Below, piece after piece: positions 55,410-62,113 of a stretch of DNA of 64,000 nucleotides. The stretch is taken from the NCBI RefSeq assembly GCF_008000995.1, contig NZ_CP042828.1, positions 1-64,000 on the forward strand, in the 5' to 3' direction. Below the pieces are notes generated by a model. The model was not told where the DNA came from. It ran no database searches and saw only the letters and a list, made by a program, of their open reading frames with translations. Positions within the stretch are counted from its first letter, which is position 1; every line of letters begins with the position of its first letter. This DNA comes from Ruania zhangjianzhongii (GTDB lineage: Bacteria > Actinomycetota > Actinomycetes > Actinomycetales > Beutenbergiaceae). The position numbers and the translations under genes were made by a program.

Positions 55410-56291
55410 TCAGGCCGTGGCGCGGACCTCGATCTGGGTCTTCCACGGGTCCTCGAAGCGGATGGCACTGTCCTCGGTACGGACCGGCACGCCGGCGGTG
55501 GTCAGGCGCCCGGTGAGCGCCTCCAGATCGTCGCCGTTCGGCAATTCGATGGTGAGCTGACCCAACCCGAGCGAGGCGGCCCGCGGTCCGGCGCCGGCGC
55601 TGTGCCATGTGTTCATGCCGATGTGGTGGTGGTATCCGCCAGCGGCCACGAACAGCGCCTGGCTACCGAACCGGTTCATCACGTCGAACCCCAGGGTGTC
55701 GACATAGAACGCTTCCGCGGTGGCGATGCTGCCGACCTGCAGGTGCACGTGACCGATCTCGGCCTGGGGTGCCGGTGAGTCGGCACTGCGATTGCGGTCC
55801 AGGTGGCGGAGCACGAACTGGTTCGGGTCCAGCGGGAGCGAGGACATCTCGACGCCGCCGCCCGCTGTGCGTGTCCACTGCTGGCGGGGCCGGTCCACGT
55901 ACAGCTCCACCCCGTTGCCCTCAGGGTCGTCGAAGTAGAACGCTTCGGAGACGAGGTGGTCGGCCGCTCCGGTATAGCTCCGGGGGGCGTAGCCGGCCAT
56001 CTGGTTGACGGAAGCGGCCAGCCCGGCCTGATCAGCGAACAGGATGGCGGTGTGGTAGAGCCCGGCGCTGCCGCGGTCGAACTGGGGAAGGTGGGTGCGC
56101 TGCTCGAGCCGCATGATCGGGGTACTGCCGCGGCCGAGCGTGGCGGTGCCGTTTGCCATGCTGATGAGGTCGAGGCCGACGCCGTCGGTGTAGTAGGCGA
56201 CCATCGTGTCCAGGTCACCCGCCAGCAGGTCGACGACACCCATCGCCGTGTCCTGGGCTAGAGCGTCGCGCTGAGTGAGCGGTGCGGTCAT
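55410..56291 (-). CDS. VOC family ring-cleavage dioxygenase-like protein (CatE-like)
   Basis: The 293-residue product has two VOC modules (MGVVDLLAGDLDTMVAYYTDGVGLDLI; IGHVHLQVGSIATAEAFYVDTLGFDVM) as in extradiol catechol-2,3-dioxygenases of the CatE/MhqO type. Likely Fe ligands are His in GLYHTAILF, His in GHVHLQVG and Glu near the end (QIEV). ATG 56291 with GAGGAGGG upstream was chosen over 56324. A MarR-type palindrome just upstream suggests induction by quinones or phenols (inference). Confidence 0.8.
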   Translation of the reverse strand: MTAPLTQRDALAQDTAMGVVDLLAGDLDTMVAYYTDGVGLDLISMANGTATLGRGSTPIMRLEQRTHLPQFDRGSAGLYHTAILFADQAGLAASVNQMAGYAPRSYTGAADHLVSEAFYFDDPEGNGVELYVDRPRQQWTRTAGGGVEMSSLPLDPNQFVLRHLDRNRSADSPAPQAEIGHVHLQVGSIATAEAFYVDTLGFDVMNRFGSQALFVAAGGYHHHIGMNTWHSAGAGPRAASLGLGQLTIELPNGDDLEALTGRLTTAGVPVRTEDSAIRFEDPWKTQIEVRATA

Positions 56292-56309
56292 GGTCGTGCC
56301 CTCCTCGGT

Positions 56310-56332
56310 TAGTTGATGCTTCAACTACTATA
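56310..56332 (-). promoter_or_regulatory. MarR-type operator and -10 of the VOC gene
   Basis: TAGTTGA-TGCT-TCAACTA (56310-56327) is a perfect 7-bp inverted repeat, the form typical of MarR-family sites. On the minus strand TATAGT (56332-56327) directly abuts it as a likely -10. A bound repressor would block transcription start. No MarR gene is in this window. Confidence 0.65.
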
Positions 56333-56866
56333 GCGCGGGTCGGCCGCTCTGACCAGGGGGCGGATGGTGATCGCCGCCACTCTCGGCCGTGCGCCCGGGC
56401 CAGGGAGAGAACTACATGGCTGTAGTTCTCCACAGGGATATCCACCGACGGTGGACAACGCTCACCCCGGCGGCGGACCGCGGGGCATCTGGCTGTGGAT
56501 AGCTGCTGCGTCGGGGTGACACCCGTGTAGTTCTCCACAGCCTTGTCCCCACCTGGGGAGTCACATCGGTGTCATTCTCCCCAGCTGTGGATGTAGCTGT
56601 GGATAACTCGGCAGTGGGTCCCGGCGCATGGCGGGCGGGAGAGCCCTGGTCACGGCTGGGTGTTCAGCGGCGAGACGCCTGTTGTGGCGGGTGTTGGGCG
56701 CTAGAACCCAGCACAACTGCCAGATCGGTGCGGCGCCGCGCGCTGGAACCCGGCACAACGGCGCGGCGTCGGGCGCATGTGGGTGGGGCGTCGGGGGCGA
56801 GGTGGACGCGCGCCGTGGGTGGAACCGCGGTGCAGCGCGCGCACGGGTGGAGCAGGGTGTGCGGCG
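56333..56866. other. Gene-free stretch with orphan DnaA-box cluster
   Basis: This stretch of about 530 bp has no credible ORF. From 56421 to 56606 it holds DnaA-box-like 9-mers: TTCTCCACA (56426-56434 and 56531-56539), GGTGGACAA (56450-56458), TGTGGATAG (56494-56502), TGTGGATGT (56586-56594) and a perfect TGTGGATAA (56598-56606). The last two are 12 bp apart. A 15-bp sequence, TGTAGTTCTCCACAG, is repeated exactly at 56421 and 56526 and loosely at 56570. Further on, an imperfect inverted repeat lies at 56681-56717. Confidence 0.6.
56699..56759. repeat. 19-bp direct repeat with flanking inverted copy
   Basis: CGCTAGAACCCAGCACAAC (56699-56717) and CGCTGGAACCCGGCACAAC (56741-56759) match at 17 of 19 positions. 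A partly inverted copy begins at 56681 (GTTGTGGCGGGT), so a 12-bp imperfect stem can form with 56706-56717. Confidence 0.6.
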
Positions 56867-57112
56867 TCAGCGCCAGCGCATGGTCATGACGAACCCGATC
56901 ATCATGACACCGAACCCGATGGCCAGGTTCCAGTTGCCGAAGCCGGGAATCGGCCCGGCGGACTGCATCAGATAGGTAGTCACCACCCAGACGAGGCCGA
57001 TGATCATCAGCGTCACCATCGTGGGCGCCCACCAGCGGGGGTTCTGCTTCGGCCCCGACGGGGCCGGCGGTGGAGTGTAGGCCGGTTTCTTCCGGCGCTT
57101 CGACTCGGGCAT
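56867..57112 (-). CDS. crgA: Cell division protein CrgA
   Basis: The 81-residue product has a charged N-terminus (PESKRRKKPAYTPP), the conserved NPRWWAPTMVTLMIIGLVWVVTTYL helix and a second helix ending MTMRW. CrgA recruits FtsZ-ring partners and peptidoglycan synthases in actinobacteria. Location near the sortase, pabA and pknB genes is conserved. Confidence 0.93.
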   Translation of the reverse strand: MPESKRRKKPAYTPPPAPSGPKQNPRWWAPTMVTLMIIGLVWVVTTYLMQSAGPIPGFGNWNLAIGFGVMMIGFVMTMRWR

Positions 57113-57217
57113 GACGACAACTCTCCTCGGCGATGGTCCTGGCCCATCCTAGGGCCCTTTGCGGCTGAGCTCGGCCAGCGGGTGCAGCCGCCGCGCTGCG
57201 ACTTGGCTCCCGGCGCT

Positions 57218-57305
57218 CTGAAGGCTCAGCACCGCTCCGGAGGCTCAGCCCGCTCTGAAGGCTCCCCGGCACCCTGAAGGCTCAGCACCGCTCCGGAGGC
57301 TCAGC
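57218..57305. repeat. Perfect 32-bp direct repeat
   Basis: A 32-bp sequence starting CTGAAGGCTCAGCACCGC occurs at 57218-57249 and 57274-57305, 56 bp apart. Within it the 9-mer AGGCTCAGC occurs twice per copy, four times in all. It lies between crgA and the frameshifted dihydrofolate-reductase-like gene. Confidence 0.85.
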
Positions 57306-57319
57306 ACTGCACGGGAAGA

Positions 57320-57945
57320 TCAGGCCAGGCCGGTCACCCCGGCGTAGTCCTGCACGGGTGCGGCCCCCGTCACCTGGTACTCCAGCAGCAGGCCACTGGC
57401 GGTGCGGCTCTGCTCGGTCAGCTCGAGGCCGACGGCGCTCGGCAGCTGCGGAAACAGGACGCGACCGGTGCCGACGAGAGTCGGCGCGAGGGCTAGCCGC
57501 ACGACGTCGACCAGACCCGCCGCAAGGAGGGTGGCAGCGAGGCGAGCGCTGCCGTGCACCTGCAGCTCCCGCCCCGGCTGCTCCTTTGAGCTCGGAAACC
57601 GCTCGGACCGGGTCGCCACCGAGCACGGTGGTCGGGCTCCACACCCCCTCGGTGAGCGTGGTGCTCACGACGTACTTCGGCAAGCTGTTCATCCGTGCGG
57701 TGAAGGGGTCACCGGGATCGGTGATCTGCGGCCAGTCGCGGGCGAAGGCCTCGTAGGTGCGCCGTCCGAGCAGCAGCCCGTCCGCGTGGTCGAGCCATAG
57801 GGAGGTCTGGTGCACCAGGTTCGGCGTCCAGGTAGGGCACGAACCAGCCTCCGCGGGAGAACCCATCGGTGGTGTCCTCATCGGCAGCTCCCGGCCCCTG
57901 GCTGACGCCATCCAGGGAGAGGAACTGGCTGATCGCGATCTTCAC
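57320..57945 (-). pseudogene. Dihydrofolate reductase family (RibD C-terminal-like) protein, two frameshifts
   Basis: Three frames together give one protein of about 208 residues. The start (KIAISQFLSLDGVSQGPG) begins at GTG 57945 in a GTGA overlap with the SRPBCC gene. The middle (LDHADGLLLGRRTYEAFARDWP, KYVVSTTL) follows a shift near 57815-57845. The end (GRELQVHGSARLAATLLAAGLVDVVRLALAPTLVGTGRVLF) follows a second near 57575-57600. All conserved DHFR-family parts are present, so errors in GC-rich sequence are possible as well as true decay. Confidence 0.78.
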
Positions 57946-58418
57946 GCGGCCTCCCCTTCGGCGACCTCGGCCAGGGCAGCGGTGACCGAGCCCCAACCGT
58001 CGAAGAAGCCCAGCTGCTCGTGCCGGCGTCGCTCCGCCGGGTCGCCGTGGCGGACGATGACTCGGTAGTCGGTGCCCTCCTCGCGCTCGGTGAGCAGGAC
58101 CTCAGCGGTCATCGCGACCGGGGCGGGTGCGGCGGGGTGCCATCCGCTGTCCACGGCATTGGTGAAGACCAGCCGCCGGTGCGGCTCGACCAGGAGGAAT
58201 ATCGAGTCGGTGTGCGGGACGTACTCGTGACCGTCCTCGCTCATCCGGGTGACGAACCCGCCACCGGGCTGCACCTCGAGCCGGTCCACCCTGGTCAGGG
58301 TCGGTGCCGGGGTCCACCAGCGCTGCAGCAGCGACGGCGTGGTCCACGCGTCCCACACACGGTCGAGCGGAGCACGGATCACTCGCTGCAGAGTGAGATC
58401 TCGGTCGGGGTCGATCAC
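57942..58418 (-). CDS. SRPBCC (AHSA1) family protein
   Basis: The 158-residue product has the AHSA1/CalC START-like fold: LTLQRVIRAPLDRVWDAWTTPSLLQRWWTPAP and HEQLGFFDGWGSVTAALAEVAEG. GTG 58418 overlaps the ArsR stop as GTGA, and its own stop overlaps the DHFR-like start in the same way. ArsR - SRPBCC - DHFR-like is a frequent actinobacterial operon. Confidence 0.88.
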   Translation of the reverse strand: MIDPDRDLTLQRVIRAPLDRVWDAWTTPSLLQRWWTPAPTLTRVDRLEVQPGGGFVTRMSEDGHEYVPHTDSIFLLVEPHRRLVFTNAVDSGWHPAAPAPVAMTAEVLLTEREEGTDYRVIVRHGDPAERRRHEQLGFFDGWGSVTAALAEVAEGEAA

Positions 58419-58750
58419 AGGTCCTCCATCGGTGGTGACACCAGAGCTTCGAGCCGGTCGGTCCGCTGCTCCCAGCGGCGGCGCTCCTCGGCAAGCCAGT
58501 CGTCGAGGAGTCCGAGGCGCTCGCGGTCGAGCGTGCAGGTACGGACCCGCCCGCGTTTGGCGCTGCGCACCAGCCCGCTGCTCTCCAGTGTGCGGATGTG
58601 CTTCATGAACGAAGGCAGCGTCATCTCGAACGAGCCGGCAAGTTCGCTGACACTGCATGGCCCGCCTCCGAGCCGACGAACTACTGCCCGCCGGGTGGGA
58701 TCCGCCAGGGCAACGAAGACGCGATCCAGCTCGATCGAATGCTTAGCCAC
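58415..58750 (-). CDS. ArsR family winged-helix regulator
   Basis: The 111-residue product has LDRVFVALADPTRRAVVRRLGGGPCSVSELAGSFEMTLPSFMKHIRTLESSGLVRSAKRGRVRTC, the ArsR/SmtB winged helix without the metal-binding cysteine pair. GTG 58750 is preferred over a GTG at 58777 that lies inside a hairpin. It leads a coupled operon with SRPBCC and DHFR-like genes. Confidence 0.87.
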   Translation of the reverse strand: MAKHSIELDRVFVALADPTRRAVVRRLGGGPCSVSELAGSFEMTLPSFMKHIRTLESSGLVRSAKRGRVRTCTLDRERLGLLDDWLAEERRRWEQRTDRLEALVSPPMEDL

Positions 58751-58771
58751 CTGGCACAGTATTGTCGATCG

Positions 58772-58799
58772 AAACACTTAGCGCAAGGGCTAAGTGTTT
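58772..58799. terminator. 11-bp inverted repeat: terminator of O-methyltransferase and/or ArsR operator
   Basis: AAACACTTAGC (58772-58782) and GCTAAGTGTTT (58789-58799) form a perfect inverted repeat with a 6-nt loop. It follows the O-methyltransferase stop by 4 bp and precedes the ArsR gene, so it may serve as terminator, operator or both. Confidence 0.6.
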
Positions 58800-58803
58800 T
58801 CGC

Positions 58804-59475
58804 TCAGCTGCGACGGTAGATGACGGCGAACCCGTCCCACCCCTTCATCCCGACGGTCTGCAGTGCCGTGGCGTCCAGCCGCGGATCCTCGGCGATGGTG
58901 CGCAGCGCGGTCCGCACGCCGATCACGTCGGGAGCAGTGGACTCGGAGTCGGCGACCCGACCCTGCCGGGTGACGTTGTCCAGCACGATCACGCTCCCGG
59001 GCCGGGTGAGGGCCATCGTCGCTTCCAGATAGGCGGGATTGTTCGGCTTGTCCGCGTCGATGAACACCAGGTCGAAAGGCTCGGCCGGTTCCGCGACCAG
59101 TGCAGCCGAGGTCGCGGTCGCCGGACCGACCCGGATCTCCACCCGATCGCTCATCCCGGCAGCGGTGAGGTTCTCCCTGGCCACGGCGGCGTTCTGCTCT
59201 TCCAGCTCCAGGCTGACCACCCGCCCCTGCGGGCCCACCGCACGCGCCAGCCAGAGCGTGCTGTACCCGGCGAGCGTGCCGAACTCCAGCGCCCGGCGGG
59301 CACCGATCATCTCGCCGATCAGCGAGAGCAGCTTGCCCTGCGGCGGGGAGACGGCGATCCCGGGGGCGGTCGTCCGGGCGTCACCCCGCGCGGTATCGAT
59401 GAGCGCCTGGTCCTGGCGGACCAGCTCGTCGGTGAAGTAGTCGTCGACGGCGGTCCAGTCCCGGGGAGAGTCCAT
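58804..59475 (-). CDS. Class I SAM-dependent O-methyltransferase (COMT-like)
   Basis: The 223-residue product has the AdoMet motif ALEFGTLAGYSTLWLARAVG, VVSLELEEQNAAVARENL, and the metal-binding FIDADKPNNPAYLEA. This is the caffeoyl-CoA/catechol O-methyltransferase-like family (Methyltransf_3). Substrate unknown. It stands alone between convergent and divergent neighbours. Confidence 0.9.
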   Translation of the reverse strand: MDSPRDWTAVDDYFTDELVRQDQALIDTARGDARTTAPGIAVSPPQGKLLSLIGEMIGARRALEFGTLAGYSTLWLARAVGPQGRVVSLELEEQNAAVARENLTAAGMSDRVEIRVGPATATSAALVAEPAEPFDLVFIDADKPNNPAYLEATMALTRPGSVIVLDNVTRQGRVADSESTAPDVIGVRTALRTIAEDPRLDATALQTVGMKGWDGFAVIYRRS

Positions 59476-59604
59476 GCGGTCATCCTGGCATCAGCAGGCG
59501 GCTCGCCGCGAGCAGGGATGGTGGCCCGCACCGCTGTGTGGGGTCTCATCCGGGCGGGCGCAGCGCCCGGTGGTCGGGATGGTCACCCGTGCGGACGGCC
59601 ACCG

Positions 59605-59610
59605 TATGCT
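59605..59610 (+). promoter_or_regulatory. Putative -10 element of the DUF881 operon
   Basis: TATGCT lies 6 bp before the ATG of the DUF881 gene, suggesting a leaderless transcript. No clear -35 was recognised. Confidence 0.35.
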
Positions 59611-59616
59611 TCTGCT

Positions 59617-60396
59617 ATGGGTCAGTCACCCGAACAGCCACCGCAGCCGCCGAACCGCACGGGCATGTCCCTCGGTGTCGCTGTGGTCGGTGTGCTCGCC
59701 GGACTGATGTTCGCCACGAATGCGTCTCTGTTCGCTGATTCCTCGGGCCGGCAGCCGATGAATCTGCAGGAGCTGGTCCGCTCCGAGAACGATCGGCTGG
59801 AGGAGACCAATACCGAGGTGCGGGACCTGCAGGCCCAGGTGGACGAGCTGGTGGCCGCGCAGTCTCGAGCGAACCCGGACGTGGCCGCGAGCCCGGAGCT
59901 GAGCTTCGCCTCTGGTCGCACCGCCGCCGAAGGTGCGGGAGTGACGGTCTCGCTCTGGGATTCGCCGCTGATCCATGACATCCCCGAGGGTTTCCATGCC
60001 GATGACCTGCTGGTGCACGAACAGGACCTGTGGGCGGTGCTGAACGCGCTCTGGGTCGGCGGTGCCGAGGCGGTCACCGTGCAGGGGCACCGGGTCGGTC
60101 CGCTGACCGATATTCGCTGCGTCGGCAATGTGCTCCTGCTCGACGGCTACACGTACTCCCCGCCGTACACGCTCTCTGCGATCGGGGATCAGGACGAGCT
60201 GCGCACTGCACTGGACGAGTCCGAAGCCGTCACGGCCTACCGCACCTATGTGGACGCCGTCTCCCTGGGCTGGTCCGTCGAGCAGCAGGACTCGCTCACC
60301 ATGCCTGCGATCGAGGGCGGTCTGTCCATGCAGTACGCCCGGCTGCCCGGTGACGAGCCGATCACGCTGGACGCTCCGCCGGGCAGTGGGTCGTGA
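59617..60396 (+). CDS. DUF881 family membrane-anchored protein
   Basis: The 259-residue product has one membrane helix (MSLGVAVVGVLAGLMFATNA), a coiled coil (LQELVRSENDRLEETNTEVRDLQAQVDELVAAQ) and the DUF881 domain with VHEQDLWAVLNALWVGGAEAVTVQGHRV and YSPPYTLSAIGD. The family is found beside crgA and sortase genes in actinobacteria and may act in cell division. It overlaps the sortase by 4 bp. Confidence 0.88.
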   Translation: MGQSPEQPPQPPNRTGMSLGVAVVGVLAGLMFATNASLFADSSGRQPMNLQELVRSENDRLEETNTEVRDLQAQVDELVAAQSRANPDVAASPELSFASGRTAAEGAGVTVSLWDSPLIHDIPEGFHADDLLVHEQDLWAVLNALWVGGAEAVTVQGHRVGPLTDIRCVGNVLLLDGYTYSPPYTLSAIGDQDELRTALDESEAVTAYRTYVDAVSLGWSVEQQDSLTMPAIEGGLSMQYARLPGDEPITLDAPPGSGS

Positions 60397-61166
60397 GCAC
60401 GTTGACCGACATGCTGGACGAGGCGCAGCAGGATCCGCCACCGCGGCGGCACGGGCGCAAGTCACGACCGTCGGTGGGCGCGGCGATCGCCGGTGGGCTC
60501 GGGGAGCTGCTGATCACCGCAGGGGTGCTGCTCGCGCTGTTCGTGGTGTGGCAGCTGTGGTGGACCGACGTGGAGGGCGCTCGGTCCGCGAACATCGCGA
60601 TCGAGCGGTTCGAGGAGACCATTCCCGAGGCCCCGGACAACGTCGGGGGCCCCCGGACCGATGAGCCACCTGAGGAGCTCGTGCCGGCCGAGGGGGATGT
60701 GTTCGGCACGCTGTACGTACCGGACTGGGGCCAGGACTACCGGATGCCGATCGCGCACGGGGTGGACCGTGCCTCCGTGCTGGACGCCGGCCGGGTGGGG
60801 CACTACCCGGAGACCGCGATGCCGGGGCAGATCGGCAACTTCTCCGTGGCCGGGCACCGGCAGACGCACGGCAAGCCGTTCTACTCCATCGACACCCTTG
60901 CCGAAGGGGACTCGGTCATCGTGCAGACGGCTCAGGCCTGGTACGTCTACACGGTGACAGCTCATCAGGTCGTCCGCCCCGATCAGGTGGACGTGATCGC
61001 TCCGGTGCCGGGGGACCCGGGGGTGGAGCCGACCGAGCGGATGCTCACCCTGACCACGTGCCACCCGCTCTGGTCGATTGCCGAACGCTACATCGTGCAC
61101 GCTGAGCTGGACCACTGGATCCCGCTGGACGATGGTCACCCCGCCGAGCTGGAAGGAGGCCAGTGA
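60393..61166 (+). CDS. srtE: Class E sortase
   Basis: The 257-residue product has a cytoplasmic basic N-terminus, a membrane helix (ELLITAGVLLALFVVWQLW) and a sortase domain. Catalytic residues are His in VAGHRQTHG, Cys in LTLTTCHP and Arg in IAERYIVHA. Class E sortases attach LAXTG-bearing proteins to the wall of actinobacteria. It overlaps its upstream and downstream neighbours. Confidence 0.93.
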   Translation: MSTLTDMLDEAQQDPPPRRHGRKSRPSVGAAIAGGLGELLITAGVLLALFVVWQLWWTDVEGARSANIAIERFEETIPEAPDNVGGPRTDEPPEELVPAEGDVFGTLYVPDWGQDYRMPIAHGVDRASVLDAGRVGHYPETAMPGQIGNFSVAGHRQTHGKPFYSIDTLAEGDSVIVQTAQAWYVYTVTAHQVVRPDQVDVIAPVPGDPGVEPTERMLTLTTCHPLWSIAERYIVHAELDHWIPLDDGHPAELEGGQ

Positions 61167-61330
61167 TGTACGGCTGGATCTGGCGTCATCTGCCGGGACC
61201 TGTGCTGGTTCGCCTGGTGCTCGTGCTCGCACTGCTGACAGCAGTGGTGGCGGTGCTGTTCCTCTGGGTGTTCCCCGCGATCGCCCCGCACATGCCCTTC
61301 AACGACCAGACCGTAGGAGGGTCGGCGTGA
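61166..61330 (+). CDS. Small membrane protein downstream of the sortase
   Basis: A 54-residue product, starting MYGWIWRHLPGPVLVRLVLV, has one membrane helix and a short periplasmic end (PFNDQTVGGSA). GGAAGGAGG precedes the ATG, which overlaps the sortase stop as TGATG. Such short proteins recur between srtE and pabA in actinobacteria; function unknown. Confidence 0.8.
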   Translation: MYGWIWRHLPGPVLVRLVLVLALLTAVVAVLFLWVFPAIAPHMPFNDQTVGGSA

Positions 61331-61415
61331 GCGTGAGGAGCCCCCGCGGAGGGACGGCGAGGAACGAGCTGTGCCGGAGCGAGGCACCGCAGCGCTTAGG
61401 CAAGGAGAAATCGAC

Positions 61416-62066
61416 ATGAGCCGCATTCTGGTGATCGACAACTACGACAGCTTCGTCTATACGATCGTCGGCTATCTGCAGGAGCTCGGCGCCGAGACCA
61501 CCGTGCTGCGCAATGACGACCCGGCGCTGCGTGCGCCGGAGGTGCTCACCGGTTATGACGGTGTGCTGATCTCCCCGGGCCCGGGCACCCCGAAGGAGGC
61601 CGGGGAGTCGCTGCACCTGGTCGACCGATGCGCCCGCACGCAGACCCCGTTGCTCGGCGTCTGCCTCGGCCACCAGGCTCTCGGGGAGTACTACGGTGGC
61701 ACGGTCGGGCACTCCCCTGAGCTGATGCACGGCAAGACCTCGCAGGTCGAGCACGAGCAGGAGGGGGTGTTCGACGGGCTACCCTCCCCGCTGACGGCTA
61801 CCCGCTACCACTCGCTGGCGGTGCTCGCCGGGACCGTGCCGGACGTCCTGACGGTGACTGCCACCACCCATGGGGACATCATCATGGGTCTGCAGCACCG
61901 CAGCCTGCCGCTGCACGGGGTGCAGTTCCACCCGGAGTCGGTGCTCACCGAGGGAGGTCACCGGCTGTTGGCGAACTGGCTGGCGATCACCGGTGACGAC
62001 GGCGCACCCGCCCGGAGCGTAGGACTGGCTCCGTTGGTGGAGGGGTCCGCTATCCCCACGAACTGA
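61416..62066 (+). CDS. pabA: Aminodeoxychorismate/anthranilate synthase component II
   Basis: Glutamine amidotransferase that feeds ammonia to chorismate. The 216-residue product has the early segment VIDNYDSFVYTIVGYLQELG, the nucleophile elbow LLGVCLGHQALGE and the C-terminal QFHPESVLTEGG with His and Glu of the triad. Origin-linked copies next to pknB usually serve folate synthesis, but TrpG is equally possible from sequence. AAGGAGAA precedes the ATG at 61416. Confidence 0.93.
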   Translation: MSRILVIDNYDSFVYTIVGYLQELGAETTVLRNDDPALRAPEVLTGYDGVLISPGPGTPKEAGESLHLVDRCARTQTPLLGVCLGHQALGEYYGGTVGHSPELMHGKTSQVEHEQEGVFDGLPSPLTATRYHSLAVLAGTVPDVLTVTATTHGDIIMGLQHRSLPLHGVQFHPESVLTEGGHRLLANWLAITGDDGAPARSVGLAPLVEGSAIPTN

Positions 62067-62113
62067 TCCGCACCACTGCTCCCGCAGCACTGGTCCAGCG
62101 TCCGGCCGGACGG

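Noticed and set aside
56215-56538. 107-codon minus-strand frame in the DnaA-box gap with repeated ENY motifs
   Set aside because: The repeat reflects the duplicated 15-bp DNA unit; the frame overlaps the start of the VOC gene and lacks conserved features.
62099-62112. Palindrome CGTCCGGCCGGACG between pabA and pknB
   Set aside because: Too short and without a loop or T run; a terminator here cannot be supported.
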